Shown piece by piece: positions 1 through 7,199 of a stretch of 30,019 nucleotides of DNA. The notes below the pieces were generated by a model. The model had not been told where the DNA came from, searched no databases, and saw nothing but the letters and a program-made list of their open reading frames with translations. The stretch lies in NCBI GenBank assembly GCA_966211215.1, contig CBIHNR010000049.1:1-30019 (forward strand). The letters run 5' to 3'. This stretch comes from Desertivirga sp966211215. GTDB taxonomy: Bacteria; Bacteroidota; Bacteroidia; Sphingobacteriales; Sphingobacteriaceae. How positions within the stretch are numbered: position 1 is the first letter of the stretch; each line of letters starts with the position of its first letter. A program made the position numbers and the translations under genes.

Positions 1-120
1 AGCGTGGGTGGAAACCAAAGTAGAAAAATAATATTCTATTCTGATAACGGGGCTGTTTTGGTGCGATTTGTTCAAAGTGTTAAAGTTGCCGAATTATCCA
101 TAGTTAAACCTAAATCTTAA
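1..120 (+). CDS. cheD: Chemoreceptor glutamine deamidase CheD, C-terminal 39 residues (5' end outside window)
   Basis: An open frame runs from the first base to a TAA at 118-120. The visible tail contains GGNQSRKIIFYSDNG followed by AVLVR, which matches the conserved C-terminal end of CheD (a GGN..RK.xF....G.VLVR pattern). CheD deamidates or demethylates specific glutamines and glutamate esters of chemoreceptors in the cytoplasm and works alongside CheB and CheR. The catalytic Cys and His of CheD lie upstream of the window and cannot be checked. The stop is only 4 bases before the cheB start, so the two genes are almost certainly one operon. Identification rests on this short tail plus the cheB neighbour. 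Confidence 0.8.
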   Translation, partial: SVGGNQSRKIIFYSDNGAVLVRFVQSVKVAELSIVKPKS

Positions 121-124
121 TTGC

Positions 125-1189
125 ATGAATAGAGAGAAAATCAAAGTTCTGATAGTAGACGATTCTGCAATTTCGAGGCAATTATTAAGCAAAATAATTT
201 CTGCTGACCCTGCATTGGAGGTGATCGGTGCGGCCGCCGACCCATATATTGCAGCGGCAAAAATGTCTGTTCAGGCACCCGATGTAATTTTGTTAGACCA
301 TTATATGCCCCGTATGGATGGGCTTACCTTTCTCAGAAAAATAATGGCACAACATCCTATCCCGGTAGTTTTTATCACGGATGATGCAGGCAAAGGCTCG
401 GCAAGTGCAATTAAAGCTCAGGAACTAGGCGCGTATGAAGTATTGCCGAAGGAGATACTGGCTGATGAAAGCACGGTGCTGAGATTGAAAATTTGTGAAA
501 TAGTGAAAGCCGCTTCAGCCTCGACGCCAAAAAAGAGAGTTTTTGAAGCTCAAACGGTTAAGCCCCGGCTCTCAGCAGATGCGGTATTGCAGCAGATGAA
601 GGTTAGGAATGTCCATACCACAGAAAAAATAATTGCAATTGGGGCATCTACCGGCGGAACGGAAGCTATTAGAATGTTTCTGGAAGGGCTTCCAATCAAT
701 TGCCCGGGAGTTGTAATTGTGCAACATATGCCCGAGCACTTTACGCGGTCTTTTGCCGAACGGTTAAATGAGCTTTGCAAGATTTCTGTTAAGGAAGCGG
801 TGGATGGGGATGTGGTAAGACCCGGAACTGCCCTAATAGCACCCGGAAACCAACACATGTTATTAAAGCGGCGAGGGAGCCAATATTTTATAGAGCTTAA
901 TAAAGGCCCGCTGGTAAACCGGCATCGCCCTTCGGTTGATGTATTATTCCGCTCGGCTTCAATTTATGCAGGCAAAAATTGCATCGGTGTTCTTTTAACG
1001 GGCATGGGCGACGATGGCGCCAAAGGTTTGCTTGAAATAAAGGATGCCGGCGGCAGGACGATAGCTCAGGATGAAAGTACCAGTGTGGTATTTGGAATGC
1101 CGAAAGAAGCCATACAGCTCAACGCTGCGGAAAAAGTATTGCCGCTGCCAGACATCTCAAAGTACGTTTTACAGCTCGGCTATGTGTAA
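125..1189 (+). CDS. cheB: Chemotaxis response regulator protein-glutamate methylesterase CheB
   Basis: CheB removes methyl groups from receptor glutamates, resetting chemoreceptor sensitivity in the cytoplasm. The protein has 354 residues, a normal CheB length. An N-terminal receiver domain (about 5-125) shows the acidic pair D12-D13, phospho-acceptor D58 in LLDHYMPRMDG, T85 and K109. A linker of roughly 40 residues leads to the methylesterase domain (about 167-350), with the catalytic triad S175 in GASTGG, H201 in VQHMPEHF and D297 in LTGMGDDG. All key residues are present, so the enzyme should be active and phosphorylation-gated. It follows cheD by 4 bases. Sphingobacteriaceae are usually thought of as non-flagellated, so in that group the module may adjust a gliding-related or other chemosensory array; that part is inference. 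Confidence 0.96.
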   Translation: MNREKIKVLIVDDSAISRQLLSKIISADPALEVIGAAADPYIAAAKMSVQAPDVILLDHYMPRMDGLTFLRKIMAQHPIPVVFITDDAGKGSASAIKAQELGAYEVLPKEILADESTVLRLKICEIVKAASASTPKKRVFEAQTVKPRLSADAVLQQMKVRNVHTTEKIIAIGASTGGTEAIRMFLEGLPINCPGVVIVQHMPEHFTRSFAERLNELCKISVKEAVDGDVVRPGTALIAPGNQHMLLKRRGSQYFIELNKGPLVNRHRPSVDVLFRSASIYAGKNCIGVLLTGMGDDGAKGLLEIKDAGGRTIAQDESTSVVFGMPKEAIQLNAAEKVLPLPDISKYVLQLGYV

Positions 1190-1271
1190 TGTTCATAAAA
1201 CATTCCTTGAAGAAATACCTCAATGTTTATTTAGTGTTAAGTTATGGTGTTCGGCTTAACGAAATGATAAT

Positions 1272-1302
1272 TAACCTATAATAAACAAGTACTGTAGCTT
1301 TG
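1272..1302 (+). promoter_or_regulatory. Candidate Bacteroidetes-type promoter for the lysine-rich protein gene
   Basis: TAGCTTTG at 1295-1302 matches the Bacteroidetes -7 consensus TAnnTTTG exactly. A T-rich TTAACC at about 1271-1276 sits at the right distance for the -33 element but is a poor match to TTTG. Transcription would begin near 1308, leaving about 20 bases before ATG 1331, which argues against the upstream TTG at 1319 as the start. Confidence 0.5.
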
Positions 1303-1330
1303 TGCAAAATGTTACACCTTGCACACTCTC

Positions 1331-1723
1331 ATGAAGAAATCCAAGATCAAGAAACTAGTTAAAGAGGTTAGAAAATCGGCAAAAAACGAACTTGAAGAAA
1401 TTTTAATTAAACTGATTACTGACGCAGTTAGCCCATTGGGCATTTTATCCAAGAAAACCACAAAGGACATTAATAAATCAGCAAAGGCACTTTCTAAAAA
1501 GCTTGCTGACAAGATAAAGTTTGAAAAGATTGAGGTAAAGGAAGAAGAAGCAACTGAGATTGCTGCGCCAAGCCAGGCTGAAAGCAATCCACCAAGACAG
1601 GTTAGAAAAAAGACATCGCCAGCTGCAAATACAAAACGCAGGATTTCCAGGGTTAGTAGCCCCGCTGAGGCGCCGGTTGCAGAGGATAGCCCACAACCCG
1701 AATCCTTTGCAGAAACAGTATAA
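1331..1723 (+). CDS. Small lysine-rich basic protein, histone H1-like or phasin-like, function unknown
   Basis: A 130-residue protein from ATG 1331. A TTG at 1319 would add four residues, but it lies almost on the predicted transcription start. The first 75 residues are rich in Lys/Glu and strongly helix- or coiled-coil-like (many KKxxK and KSAK patterns). The rest is a low-complexity Pro/Ala/Ser/Lys tail with RKK and KRR clusters, as in histone H1-like nucleoid proteins. There is no signal peptide or membrane segment, so it is cytoplasmic. It has its own candidate promoter and a 17-bp terminator stem beginning in its stop codon, so it is an isolated transcription unit. DNA binding is inferred from composition only; a phasin-like granule protein or general hypothetical protein is equally possible. 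Confidence 0.75.
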   Translation: MKKSKIKKLVKEVRKSAKNELEEILIKLITDAVSPLGILSKKTTKDINKSAKALSKKLADKIKFEKIEVKEEEATEIAAPSQAESNPPRQVRKKTSPAANTKRRISRVSSPAEAPVAEDSPQPESFAETV

Positions 1724-1762
1724 ACTAAAAAGCCACCCACTAGAAGGTGGCTTTTTAGTTTA
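1721..1762 (+). terminator. Strong intrinsic terminator, 17-bp perfect stem
   Basis: Arms 1721-1737 and 1746-1762 are perfectly complementary over 17 bp around an 8-base loop. The GC-rich core GCCACC/GGTGGC is followed by CTTTTTAGTTTA. The left arm begins with the TAA stop of the preceding gene. The A-tract before and T-tract after the core make it usable from both strands. Confidence 0.9.
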
Positions 1763-1956
1763 TACTTCCCCGTAAAATCAACGATAGATCCTATCGAAAT
1801 TGCGATTATTCGTATTACCGCCGAATTATTGCTAATTAGCTTATTTACAGAGTGTTAAAAATCATGAAGGCTCCTTTAAGTTCGCCATGCTTCCAAAAAA
1901 AACAATTTATATCTGCCTACTATAATCTATGCCAATTTCTTTGAAGAATTTATTTC

Positions 1957-1993
1957 TTGTGCAAATTACTTGCACAACTGCTATTTAGATTTG
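1957..1993 (+). promoter_or_regulatory. Palindromic candidate operator next to a -7 box
   Basis: TTGTGCAA (1957-1964) and TTGCACAA (1970-1977) form a perfect inverted repeat with a 5-base spacer, the usual shape of a dimeric regulator site. Nine bases downstream, TAGATTTG (1986-1993) fits the TAnnTTTG -7 consensus. A -33 TTTG at the standard distance is not evident; that position falls inside or beside the palindrome. The layout suggests a factor that covers or replaces the -33 contact for the gene starting at 2064. The rest of the 1763-2063 gap is AT-rich with one small hairpin (CGATAG/CTATCG, 1782-1796). Confidence 0.45.
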
Positions 1994-2063
1994 CGGCAAC
2001 ATGCATGTAAGAGATTGCCGAAAATCTTTGAAAGAGTAGGCTTAAAGATTAAAAAATCGCAAA

Positions 2064-2516
2064 ATGAAAAAATACTTATTGACGCTAGTTCTATTCCTTG
2101 CTATCGGGGTAAGCCTTAAAGCCCAAACCTCCGACACCACTTATAGGGTAATTCACAGCAATAGTTATTATGTATATGAAGGAGGAATGTATAGTTTCAC
2201 CGGAGCGCTATACAACACTTTGTCGGATGGAAGTGAGGTATGTGTCCTTGATAACGCAGGCGCTACCCCATGTTTTACAGATACTGTAACCGCATCATTA
2301 GAAAAAAATAACAATCCATTTAAATTTCGTGCCGCGAACTATTTACAGGACAGGGGAATTTATATTGTCGTAAAATCAACAGTAAATTCTATTGAAACAT
2401 TCCATTATTTCTCTTTGCCGCCTTATGAGCCCCAGTTGCCATCTACGGATCATGCACAAACTTTTGAGATACCTAAAGGTGACCTTGAAATTGAAATATA
2501 TCCTGAGTGGTATTAA
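2064..2516 (+). CDS. Small secreted protein of unknown function
   Basis: A 150-residue protein with a clear Sec signal peptide (MKKYLLTLVLFLAIGVSLKAQ, cleavage after the Ala before Gln21). The mature part is beta-strand-rich with many Tyr, Thr and Ser, two cysteines (in CVL and PCF) about 10 residues apart that could form a disulfide in the periplasm, and an acidic C-terminus. I recognise no family. It is a single-gene unit: the palindrome/-7 box lies upstream and two hairpins lie downstream. It is not overlapped by a better ORF, and the signal peptide supports the start. No functional claim can be made. Confidence 0.75.
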   Translation: MKKYLLTLVLFLAIGVSLKAQTSDTTYRVIHSNSYYVYEGGMYSFTGALYNTLSDGSEVCVLDNAGATPCFTDTVTASLEKNNNPFKFRAANYLQDRGIYIVVKSTVNSIETFHYFSLPPYEPQLPSTDHAQTFEIPKGDLEIEIYPEWY

Positions 2517-2536
2517 TGCTTGTCGGCGGCAGCCAG

Positions 2537-2565
2537 TTTCAGTCCTTTTTTGAACAGGACTGAAA
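2537..2565 (+). terminator. Hairpin after the small secreted protein gene, possible terminator
   Basis: TTTCAGTCC (2537-2545) pairs perfectly with GGACTGAAA (2557-2565) around an 11-base T-rich loop. No T-tract follows, so it may be a transcript-end stabiliser rather than a true terminator. Confidence 0.5.
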
Positions 2566-2600
2566 TGGAGTAGCAAACGGCCATTCATCCACTTATATGT

Positions 2601-2640
2601 AAACCGGGTAATAGCTCCAAATACTATTACCCGGTTTTGT
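2601..2640 (+). terminator. Intrinsic terminator, 14-bp stem
   Basis: AAACCGGGTAATAG (2601-2614) pairs perfectly with its complement at 2624-2637 around a 9-base loop and is followed by TTTTG. It is the likely end of the transcript from 2064. Confidence 0.8.
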
Positions 2641-2753
2641 TTAGTCATGTAATAATCAATGTAATTGCTTTGGGATTATTGAGCGAAGGGCTGAATATAT
2701 GCGTAAGGATCCTCAGGGAATTTTTAACCTAGAAATAACGCAGAACCGTATAT

Positions 2754-2806
2754 AAGTGTCAGACATCTCTCCAATGGAGTCCTGCGGACGAAGATGTCAG
2801 ACACTT
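2754..2806. repeat. Clover-leaf-like palindromic repeat (REP-like)
   Basis: Outer arms 2754-2768 and 2792-2806 (AAGTGTCAGACATCT and its near-complement) pair over 15 bp with one mismatch. Between them lie two small perfect hairpins that share one G: CTCCAATGGAG (2769-2779) and GTCCTGCGGAC (2779-2789). A junction with two side hairpins is typical of mobile REP-like elements. The outer arm resembles the terminator stem at 27944-27976 (AAGTGTCCGGCATT). Confidence 0.6.
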
Positions 2807-3110
2807 TTGCCTCTCCTATGGGCTCTTTCACTGAAATTCTCCTTACGATTTTTAAAAAGCGAATTCCCTGCTAAAGATCCTGTAGAAAGTAGGCTTTGTA
2901 ACGGAACCTTGTAAAGATCTATATGTAAATAACGGTTGGTTGGGGCACTAACCGCGGCGAACTCCGGTGCTGGTGTCCTCCACTCTAAAGTACTTGCGAC
3001 CAGCACCTTTGAAATACTTAACTTAACGACATTGCGCGTGCGCCAGCAAGAGGGCAACAGAAGAACCAATTTTTTGAACTTGGTAGGTAAAGATTAATAA
3101 ACCCAGTTCG
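2807..3110. other. Structured non-coding stretch without a convincing gene
   Basis: The only sizeable frame here is on the reverse strand (2797-3069) and has a coding-unlike composition, rich in Arg, Ser and Leu with no motif. The DNA contains a 9-bp perfect inverted repeat GGTGCTGGT (2966-2974) / ACCAGCACC (2999-3007) with a 24-base loop, in a local GC-richer patch. It may be a dispersed repeat or a structured RNA. I cannot assign it. Confidence 0.35.
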
Positions 3111-3114
3111 CACG

Positions 3115-3140
3115 TTGGGGCAATTCATGAATTGCCCCAA
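3115..3140. repeat. Perfect 26-bp palindrome, hairpin downstream of the reverse-strand lipoprotein gene
   Basis: The sequence from TTGGGGCAATTCA to TGAATTGCCCCAA is a perfect palindrome with no spacer, centred between 3127 and 3128. It lies 42 bases past the stop of the reverse-strand gene at 3183-3812. In RNA it would form an 11-bp stem with a CATG loop. There is no T-tract on either side, so terminator function is uncertain. A dimeric protein site is the alternative. Confidence 0.6.
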
Positions 3141-3182
3141 TGGGATCCTCATTATACTATTTCTGAATCGCCTTTAATAATC

Positions 3183-3812
3183 CTATTTCTGTCCGGCTTT
3201 AATAGCTTTCCCAGCTTCTCGGTTATAAGCGTAATCAATTATTGCTAACTTTTCCTCTCCCTCGGTATGGTTTATTCTTAGCCATCCATAGTGATATGCA
3301 TTCCCAATTAGGAATTTTAAGCCAAGATATTTATCTGTTTTACCGATCCATTCTCCCGCAAAAGTTTTGTTTATCCCGTTATCACTAACTCTGATTAGGT
3401 AGCCTTTACTCAAATCCGGATTCCATTTGTTTTGTGTACCTTCTTCTTGGCCAATATTACTATCCTTGTCAAATGGCACTGCCCAATAGCCATTATTAAT
3501 CAGCTCCGTGGAGATGTTAACCATTATTTTGTTCAGTTGAGGCGATTTTCTGTTAACCACCAGGTAGAGATAGGGCCGGTTATTTTCTTCCAGTAAAACT
3601 GATGTTAAAATAAAGTCGATTTGTTGGTCATTATTCAGGTCCAATTGTAAAGGGTTGTGATATTGAAGCGAATCAATTGTGGTATTTAATGCTTTGTATG
3701 AAAGTTTTGAAACTTCGGAGCTCTCATCAATAATTTCTTCGGTCGAACTCTTTTTACATGCCGTAATAGCACAAACAATTAAAACAGAATAGAGGTATAT
3801 TTTTCTAAGCAT
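3183..3812 (-). CDS. Putative lipoprotein with a calcium-loop-like motif, function unknown
   Basis: A 209-residue protein. The N-terminus is a lipoprotein signal peptide with lipobox ITAC and lipidated C19, so the mature protein starts CKKSSTEE and is membrane-anchored in the periplasm or at the outer membrane. Near residues 58-66 there is DLNNDQQID, a DxNxDxxxD pattern like the calcium loop of dockerin/EF-hand repeats or FG-GAP repeats. The C-terminal third carries a YGWLRIN segment, a pattern seen in secreted beta-sandwich proteins of Bacteroidetes. It is transcribed away from the beta-helix gene cluster that begins at 4032, sharing a 219-bp divergent intergenic region. No enzyme motif is visible, and the function is unknown. 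Confidence 0.75.
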   Translation of the reverse strand: MLRKIYLYSVLIVCAITACKKSSTEEIIDESSEVSKLSYKALNTTIDSLQYHNPLQLDLNNDQQIDFILTSVLLEENNRPYLYLVVNRKSPQLNKIMVNISTELINNGYWAVPFDKDSNIGQEEGTQNKWNPDLSKGYLIRVSDNGINKTFAGEWIGKTDKYLGLKFLIGNAYHYGWLRINHTEGEEKLAIIDYAYNREAGKAIKAGQK

Positions 3813-4031
3813 TGAGCGATTGTTTACTGTATTACGATGAATTAATCCTAAACGCTACGGGTTAGGCCGAGATTTTAGAAAGTTCAAAAAGCCCCGCTTG
3901 TTTAACACAATCAAATGCTAATCCATGTGACTAAACAAACCACGTTACAGACTAATTTAGGTATCTATAAACCAACACACATTTAACTTCTTTCCTCGGC
4001 CTGCCGGGATGAAAACCCTTTTCCGAATATT

Positions 4032-7016
4032 ATGGATAAATCCTTTTTATTGACTTTTCAAGCGCTTGTATTGCTTACGCTTTCGGTTACAGTCAAGGGA
4101 CGGCAAAGAGCCGAGATTACTTTCGCGCAGCATTCGCCTCATGTGGCTTTTATAGAAAAAGACACCATAGTGCTTGTGTCGGGGAGTACCATGATGTTTA
4201 CTGTCGATACACCTGAAGATCATGGCTTAGTAAAAACGGATATTTCAGTTGAGCAGCTGGCAGGGGAAATTGCATCTACAGACGGTTCAGCTCAAAAATA
4301 TAGACTTTTCGATAAAGCAGGGAGTGTTAAACAAAAAGGGCTTATACAAACCGGGGATCGGCTTGTGGTAACATCAGAGAAAGGTACTGCTAGCAAAAGC
4401 TACTATATTAAGGTTATGCCCATGGCGCTTAAAGGGCGACTGCAATTGCAAAACAATTCCATTACAGTTAATACCGGAAAAGAACTTATTCTCTATTACA
4501 CCGCGGGCCAGCGAAGCCCTGACGCAACTGTAAAAATTTATCTTCCGAAAGAGATAAATGTAACGATGGATAATACTACCGTTAATGTAATTGGAAGGGG
4601 AGAGGTTAAACTTAGCGGCTTAGCAAGCCAATCCATTGGAAGAACCGGCACCAATTATTCCTATTCCCGGGTAGGAGAGGTGAGTATCTCAAAAGAAAAT
4701 CTGGGCACTATACTGACGTTTAAACACCTGGATTTGAGGCCTGCCAATGACCCCGACCTGAAAATTGTGATCAGCAATGTGCAGTTATCCAAAGCTGGGA
4801 ATTACCTTATAAAAGCCATTTACACTACATCAAAGCCAGAGGTTTTAACAAGTGCCGGCACCGGATCGGAAACTGCAATACTTACAGCAACTCCCACCAT
4901 TTCTGATTTTGAAAGAGTTGTTGATAAACGTTTGGAATACAAGGAATCAACAGAAACCTACACTAAAGCTAATTTTAAATGGACGGCAGCGCTTCAAAAC
5001 TCCAGCATTCAAGTCTTACAATCTTTAGATAAAGGAAGAAGCTGGGTTCCCACATCAGCAGTTATTGATACAAAGCATTCTTCAGCAACAATTACAGAAT
5101 TAAAACCAAACGAGCTATACACCTTTAAGCTATCGGTTAAAAGTGGCGCTAACAAAGGCTTTTCTAACCCTGTTCATTTTTACTCAGGCAAAATGAATGT
5201 AAAGAGTTTCGGCATAACCGGAGATGAGCAGATTGACTGTACCGAAAAGTTAAATGAAGCAATTGAATACCTGAATCAGTTAGGTGGTGGAACCCTTTGG
5301 TTCAGTAAAGGAGTTTATTCGGTGAGGACTGTCCATTTGAAAAGTAATGTTTATCTCTATCTTGATAAAGGGGCTACAATACAGGCGCTAAAAGGCGCAG
5401 ATGCTCCCGAAACTACCTGGTTTAGCGATAAAAAATACCGTTCAGGGCTTTCGCCCACAGATACCGGGCCTTATGTCGATCCGGAAAACTTCCTCACCAA
5501 GCAGGACGTTGGTCACCATTATTTTAGGAATGCAATGTTTTTTGGCGAACGGCTGGATAACATAAAAATAATCGGCAACGGCCGGATAACAGGAAATGGC
5601 AATTTGGTTACCGGTGACAAAGTGATGAACAACACTCCTGATAACCGTGCGGATAAAATGTTCTCTTTAAAGTTATGTACCAATGTCGAAATTGGCGGGA
5701 TCTATCGCCAGGAGGACCTTTGGTACGATCCTGCAAAAGACGAGCCCTACTATATCCAAAAGGATGGTTCGAAAATGAGTGATATTGATAACATGCTGCA
5801 CATCGATAGGGCTGGCCATTTTGTTTTATTAGCAACCGGAACCGATAATATTAATGTTCATGACACCTATTTCGGGAAGAACAATACATCAAACGTTCGT
5901 GATATTTATGATTTTATGGCTTGCAATAATGTAAAAGCCACTAATATCTACTCCAAGGTAAGTTCGGATGATATTGTAAAGCCCGGGTCCGATTGTTCAC
6001 TAGGTTTTACCCGGCCGGCAAGCCATTATATGGTCAGGAATATTATCGGAGATACCAATTGCAACCTCTTTCAAGTCGGGTCGGAAACCGCAGACGATAT
6101 TATGGATGTGCATGTGGATAACATCTACGTTCTCGGTGCCAATAAGGCGGGCTTTTCAATTTCTACGAATGATGGCGGGCACATCAAAGATATTCACCTC
6201 AATTGCGGGCACACGGGCAGCATACACTCACGCTCTAAAATGCTACGTACAGCCACACCTTTTTTCATCTCCATCTCCAACCGGGGACGAATACTAGGAG
6301 CTAATGTGGGTAAATATGCCTTTATAGAGCACGGCGAAAAGCACAATGAACTGCTGGTTAAAAACTTAAATATTGGCCAGGTAGAAAATATTATTCTGAA
6401 TGGAATTGATATTTCTGAAGTGTATGGAGGAAGCTCTTTTGGGGCTGCTGATATTCGCTGGAAGCCATACGATGGCTCGCAGAAACGTTCAAGCCCAATT
6501 ATTGCAGGTTATAAATTACCAGATTCTGAAGCAGTGGAAGGTGGCCTGGATTTCAAGCTTCCCAATGGCAAACACACAGGCTATATCCAAAACATTTCGT
6601 TCAACGATGTTCATGTTTTGGTTAAAGGAGGCAATCCGCGTGCTGATATAGAGCGGATTCCGCCGGAATTAGGTGTAGGCCAGTACAATGCCTCAAACCT
6701 CAAAGTCCAGCCGTCATACGGATTGTGGGCAAGGCATGTCGCGGGCCTTAAAATAAATGCCAGTTCTTTTAACTATGAGAAACAGGATAGCCGGTACGCA
6801 TTGTTTCTGGACGATGTAGTTGGGGCAGAGATTTCAGCGGTAAAAATGGTTCGGGCAAAAGATATGGACTCACTGGTGAATCTTAAGAATTCATCAAAAG
6901 TAAGGATTGAAAATTCTGCTTATTACCTGGATGAATGGGGCAAGGGCCTTACACCATTGCCGCACCTTAATCACTCCGCAGGCTCTCAGATTATCAGTTC
7001 AGGCATTAATAAATAA
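4032..7016 (+). CDS. Secreted GH28-like right-handed beta-helix protein with N-terminal accessory domains and FnIII-like module
   Basis: A 994-residue protein with an N-terminal Sec signal peptide (about 1-23). Residues 25-290 form a beta-rich region I cannot name. Residues about 292-385 look like a fibronectin type III domain (ATPTISDF start, ELKPNELYTFKLSV core), an arrangement known from exo-acting GH28 polygalacturonases. From about 388 a pectin-lyase-like beta-helix begins (GGGTLWFSKGVYSVRTV, NVYLYLDKGATI) and runs to the C-terminus. GH28 landmarks are altered. D624 in VRDIYDF stands where NTDG is usual, and D646-D647 are kept in SSDDIVKPG. The GHG motif is replaced by QVGSETA (681-687), and no R-I-K is evident. 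A C-terminal YGLWARHV motif is shared with the other two GH28-like proteins of the cluster. It probably acts on an acidic polysaccharide; substrate unknown. Confidence 0.85.
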   Translation: MDKSFLLTFQALVLLTLSVTVKGRQRAEITFAQHSPHVAFIEKDTIVLVSGSTMMFTVDTPEDHGLVKTDISVEQLAGEIASTDGSAQKYRLFDKAGSVKQKGLIQTGDRLVVTSEKGTASKSYYIKVMPMALKGRLQLQNNSITVNTGKELILYYTAGQRSPDATVKIYLPKEINVTMDNTTVNVIGRGEVKLSGLASQSIGRTGTNYSYSRVGEVSISKENLGTILTFKHLDLRPANDPDLKIVISNVQLSKAGNYLIKAIYTTSKPEVLTSAGTGSETAILTATPTISDFERVVDKRLEYKESTETYTKANFKWTAALQNSSIQVLQSLDKGRSWVPTSAVIDTKHSSATITELKPNELYTFKLSVKSGANKGFSNPVHFYSGKMNVKSFGITGDEQIDCTEKLNEAIEYLNQLGGGTLWFSKGVYSVRTVHLKSNVYLYLDKGATIQALKGADAPETTWFSDKKYRSGLSPTDTGPYVDPENFLTKQDVGHHYFRNAMFFGERLDNIKIIGNGRITGNGNLVTGDKVMNNTPDNRADKMFSLKLCTNVEIGGIYRQEDLWYDPAKDEPYYIQKDGSKMSDIDNMLHIDRAGHFVLLATGTDNINVHDTYFGKNNTSNVRDIYDFMACNNVKATNIYSKVSSDDIVKPGSDCSLGFTRPASHYMVRNIIGDTNCNLFQVGSETADDIMDVHVDNIYVLGANKAGFSISTNDGGHIKDIHLNCGHTGSIHSRSKMLRTATPFFISISNRGRILGANVGKYAFIEHGEKHNELLVKNLNIGQVENIILNGIDISEVYGGSSFGAADIRWKPYDGSQKRSSPIIAGYKLPDSEAVEGGLDFKLPNGKHTGYIQNISFNDVHVLVKGGNPRADIERIPPELGVGQYNASNLKVQPSYGLWARHVAGLKINASSFNYEKQDSRYALFLDDVVGAEISAVKMVRAKDMDSLVNLKNSSKVRIENSAYYLDEWGKGLTPLPHLNHSAGSQIISSGINK

Positions 7017-7199
7017 GAATATCTTGAAGTCCATTGCCGTCGATAGCCAGCCAATCTCATTGAATAAAAAGACGATCAGCAAGAGCAATCCTTTAGAAAT
7101 AATCACTTGATTGCATTATCGATTATTACCATGCAGGCTGGGCAATGCTGAGGTAAATATTTGCCTTTAAGTAGTCCATCACTTTCAAATTAATAAAAC

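Noticed and set aside
1319..1331. TTG start for the lysine-rich protein
   Set aside because: It lies about 10 bases from the predicted transcription start; ATG 1331 is the better choice.
1312..1740. Reverse-strand frame of 142 codons opposite the lysine-rich gene
   Set aside because: It is a mirror of an A-rich coding gene (Phe/Leu/Ser-rich translation); the forward gene has promoter, start and terminator.
2797..3069. Reverse-strand frame of 90 codons
   Set aside because: No motif, coding-unlike composition and overlap with palindromic repeats; more likely a chance frame in a structured non-coding block.
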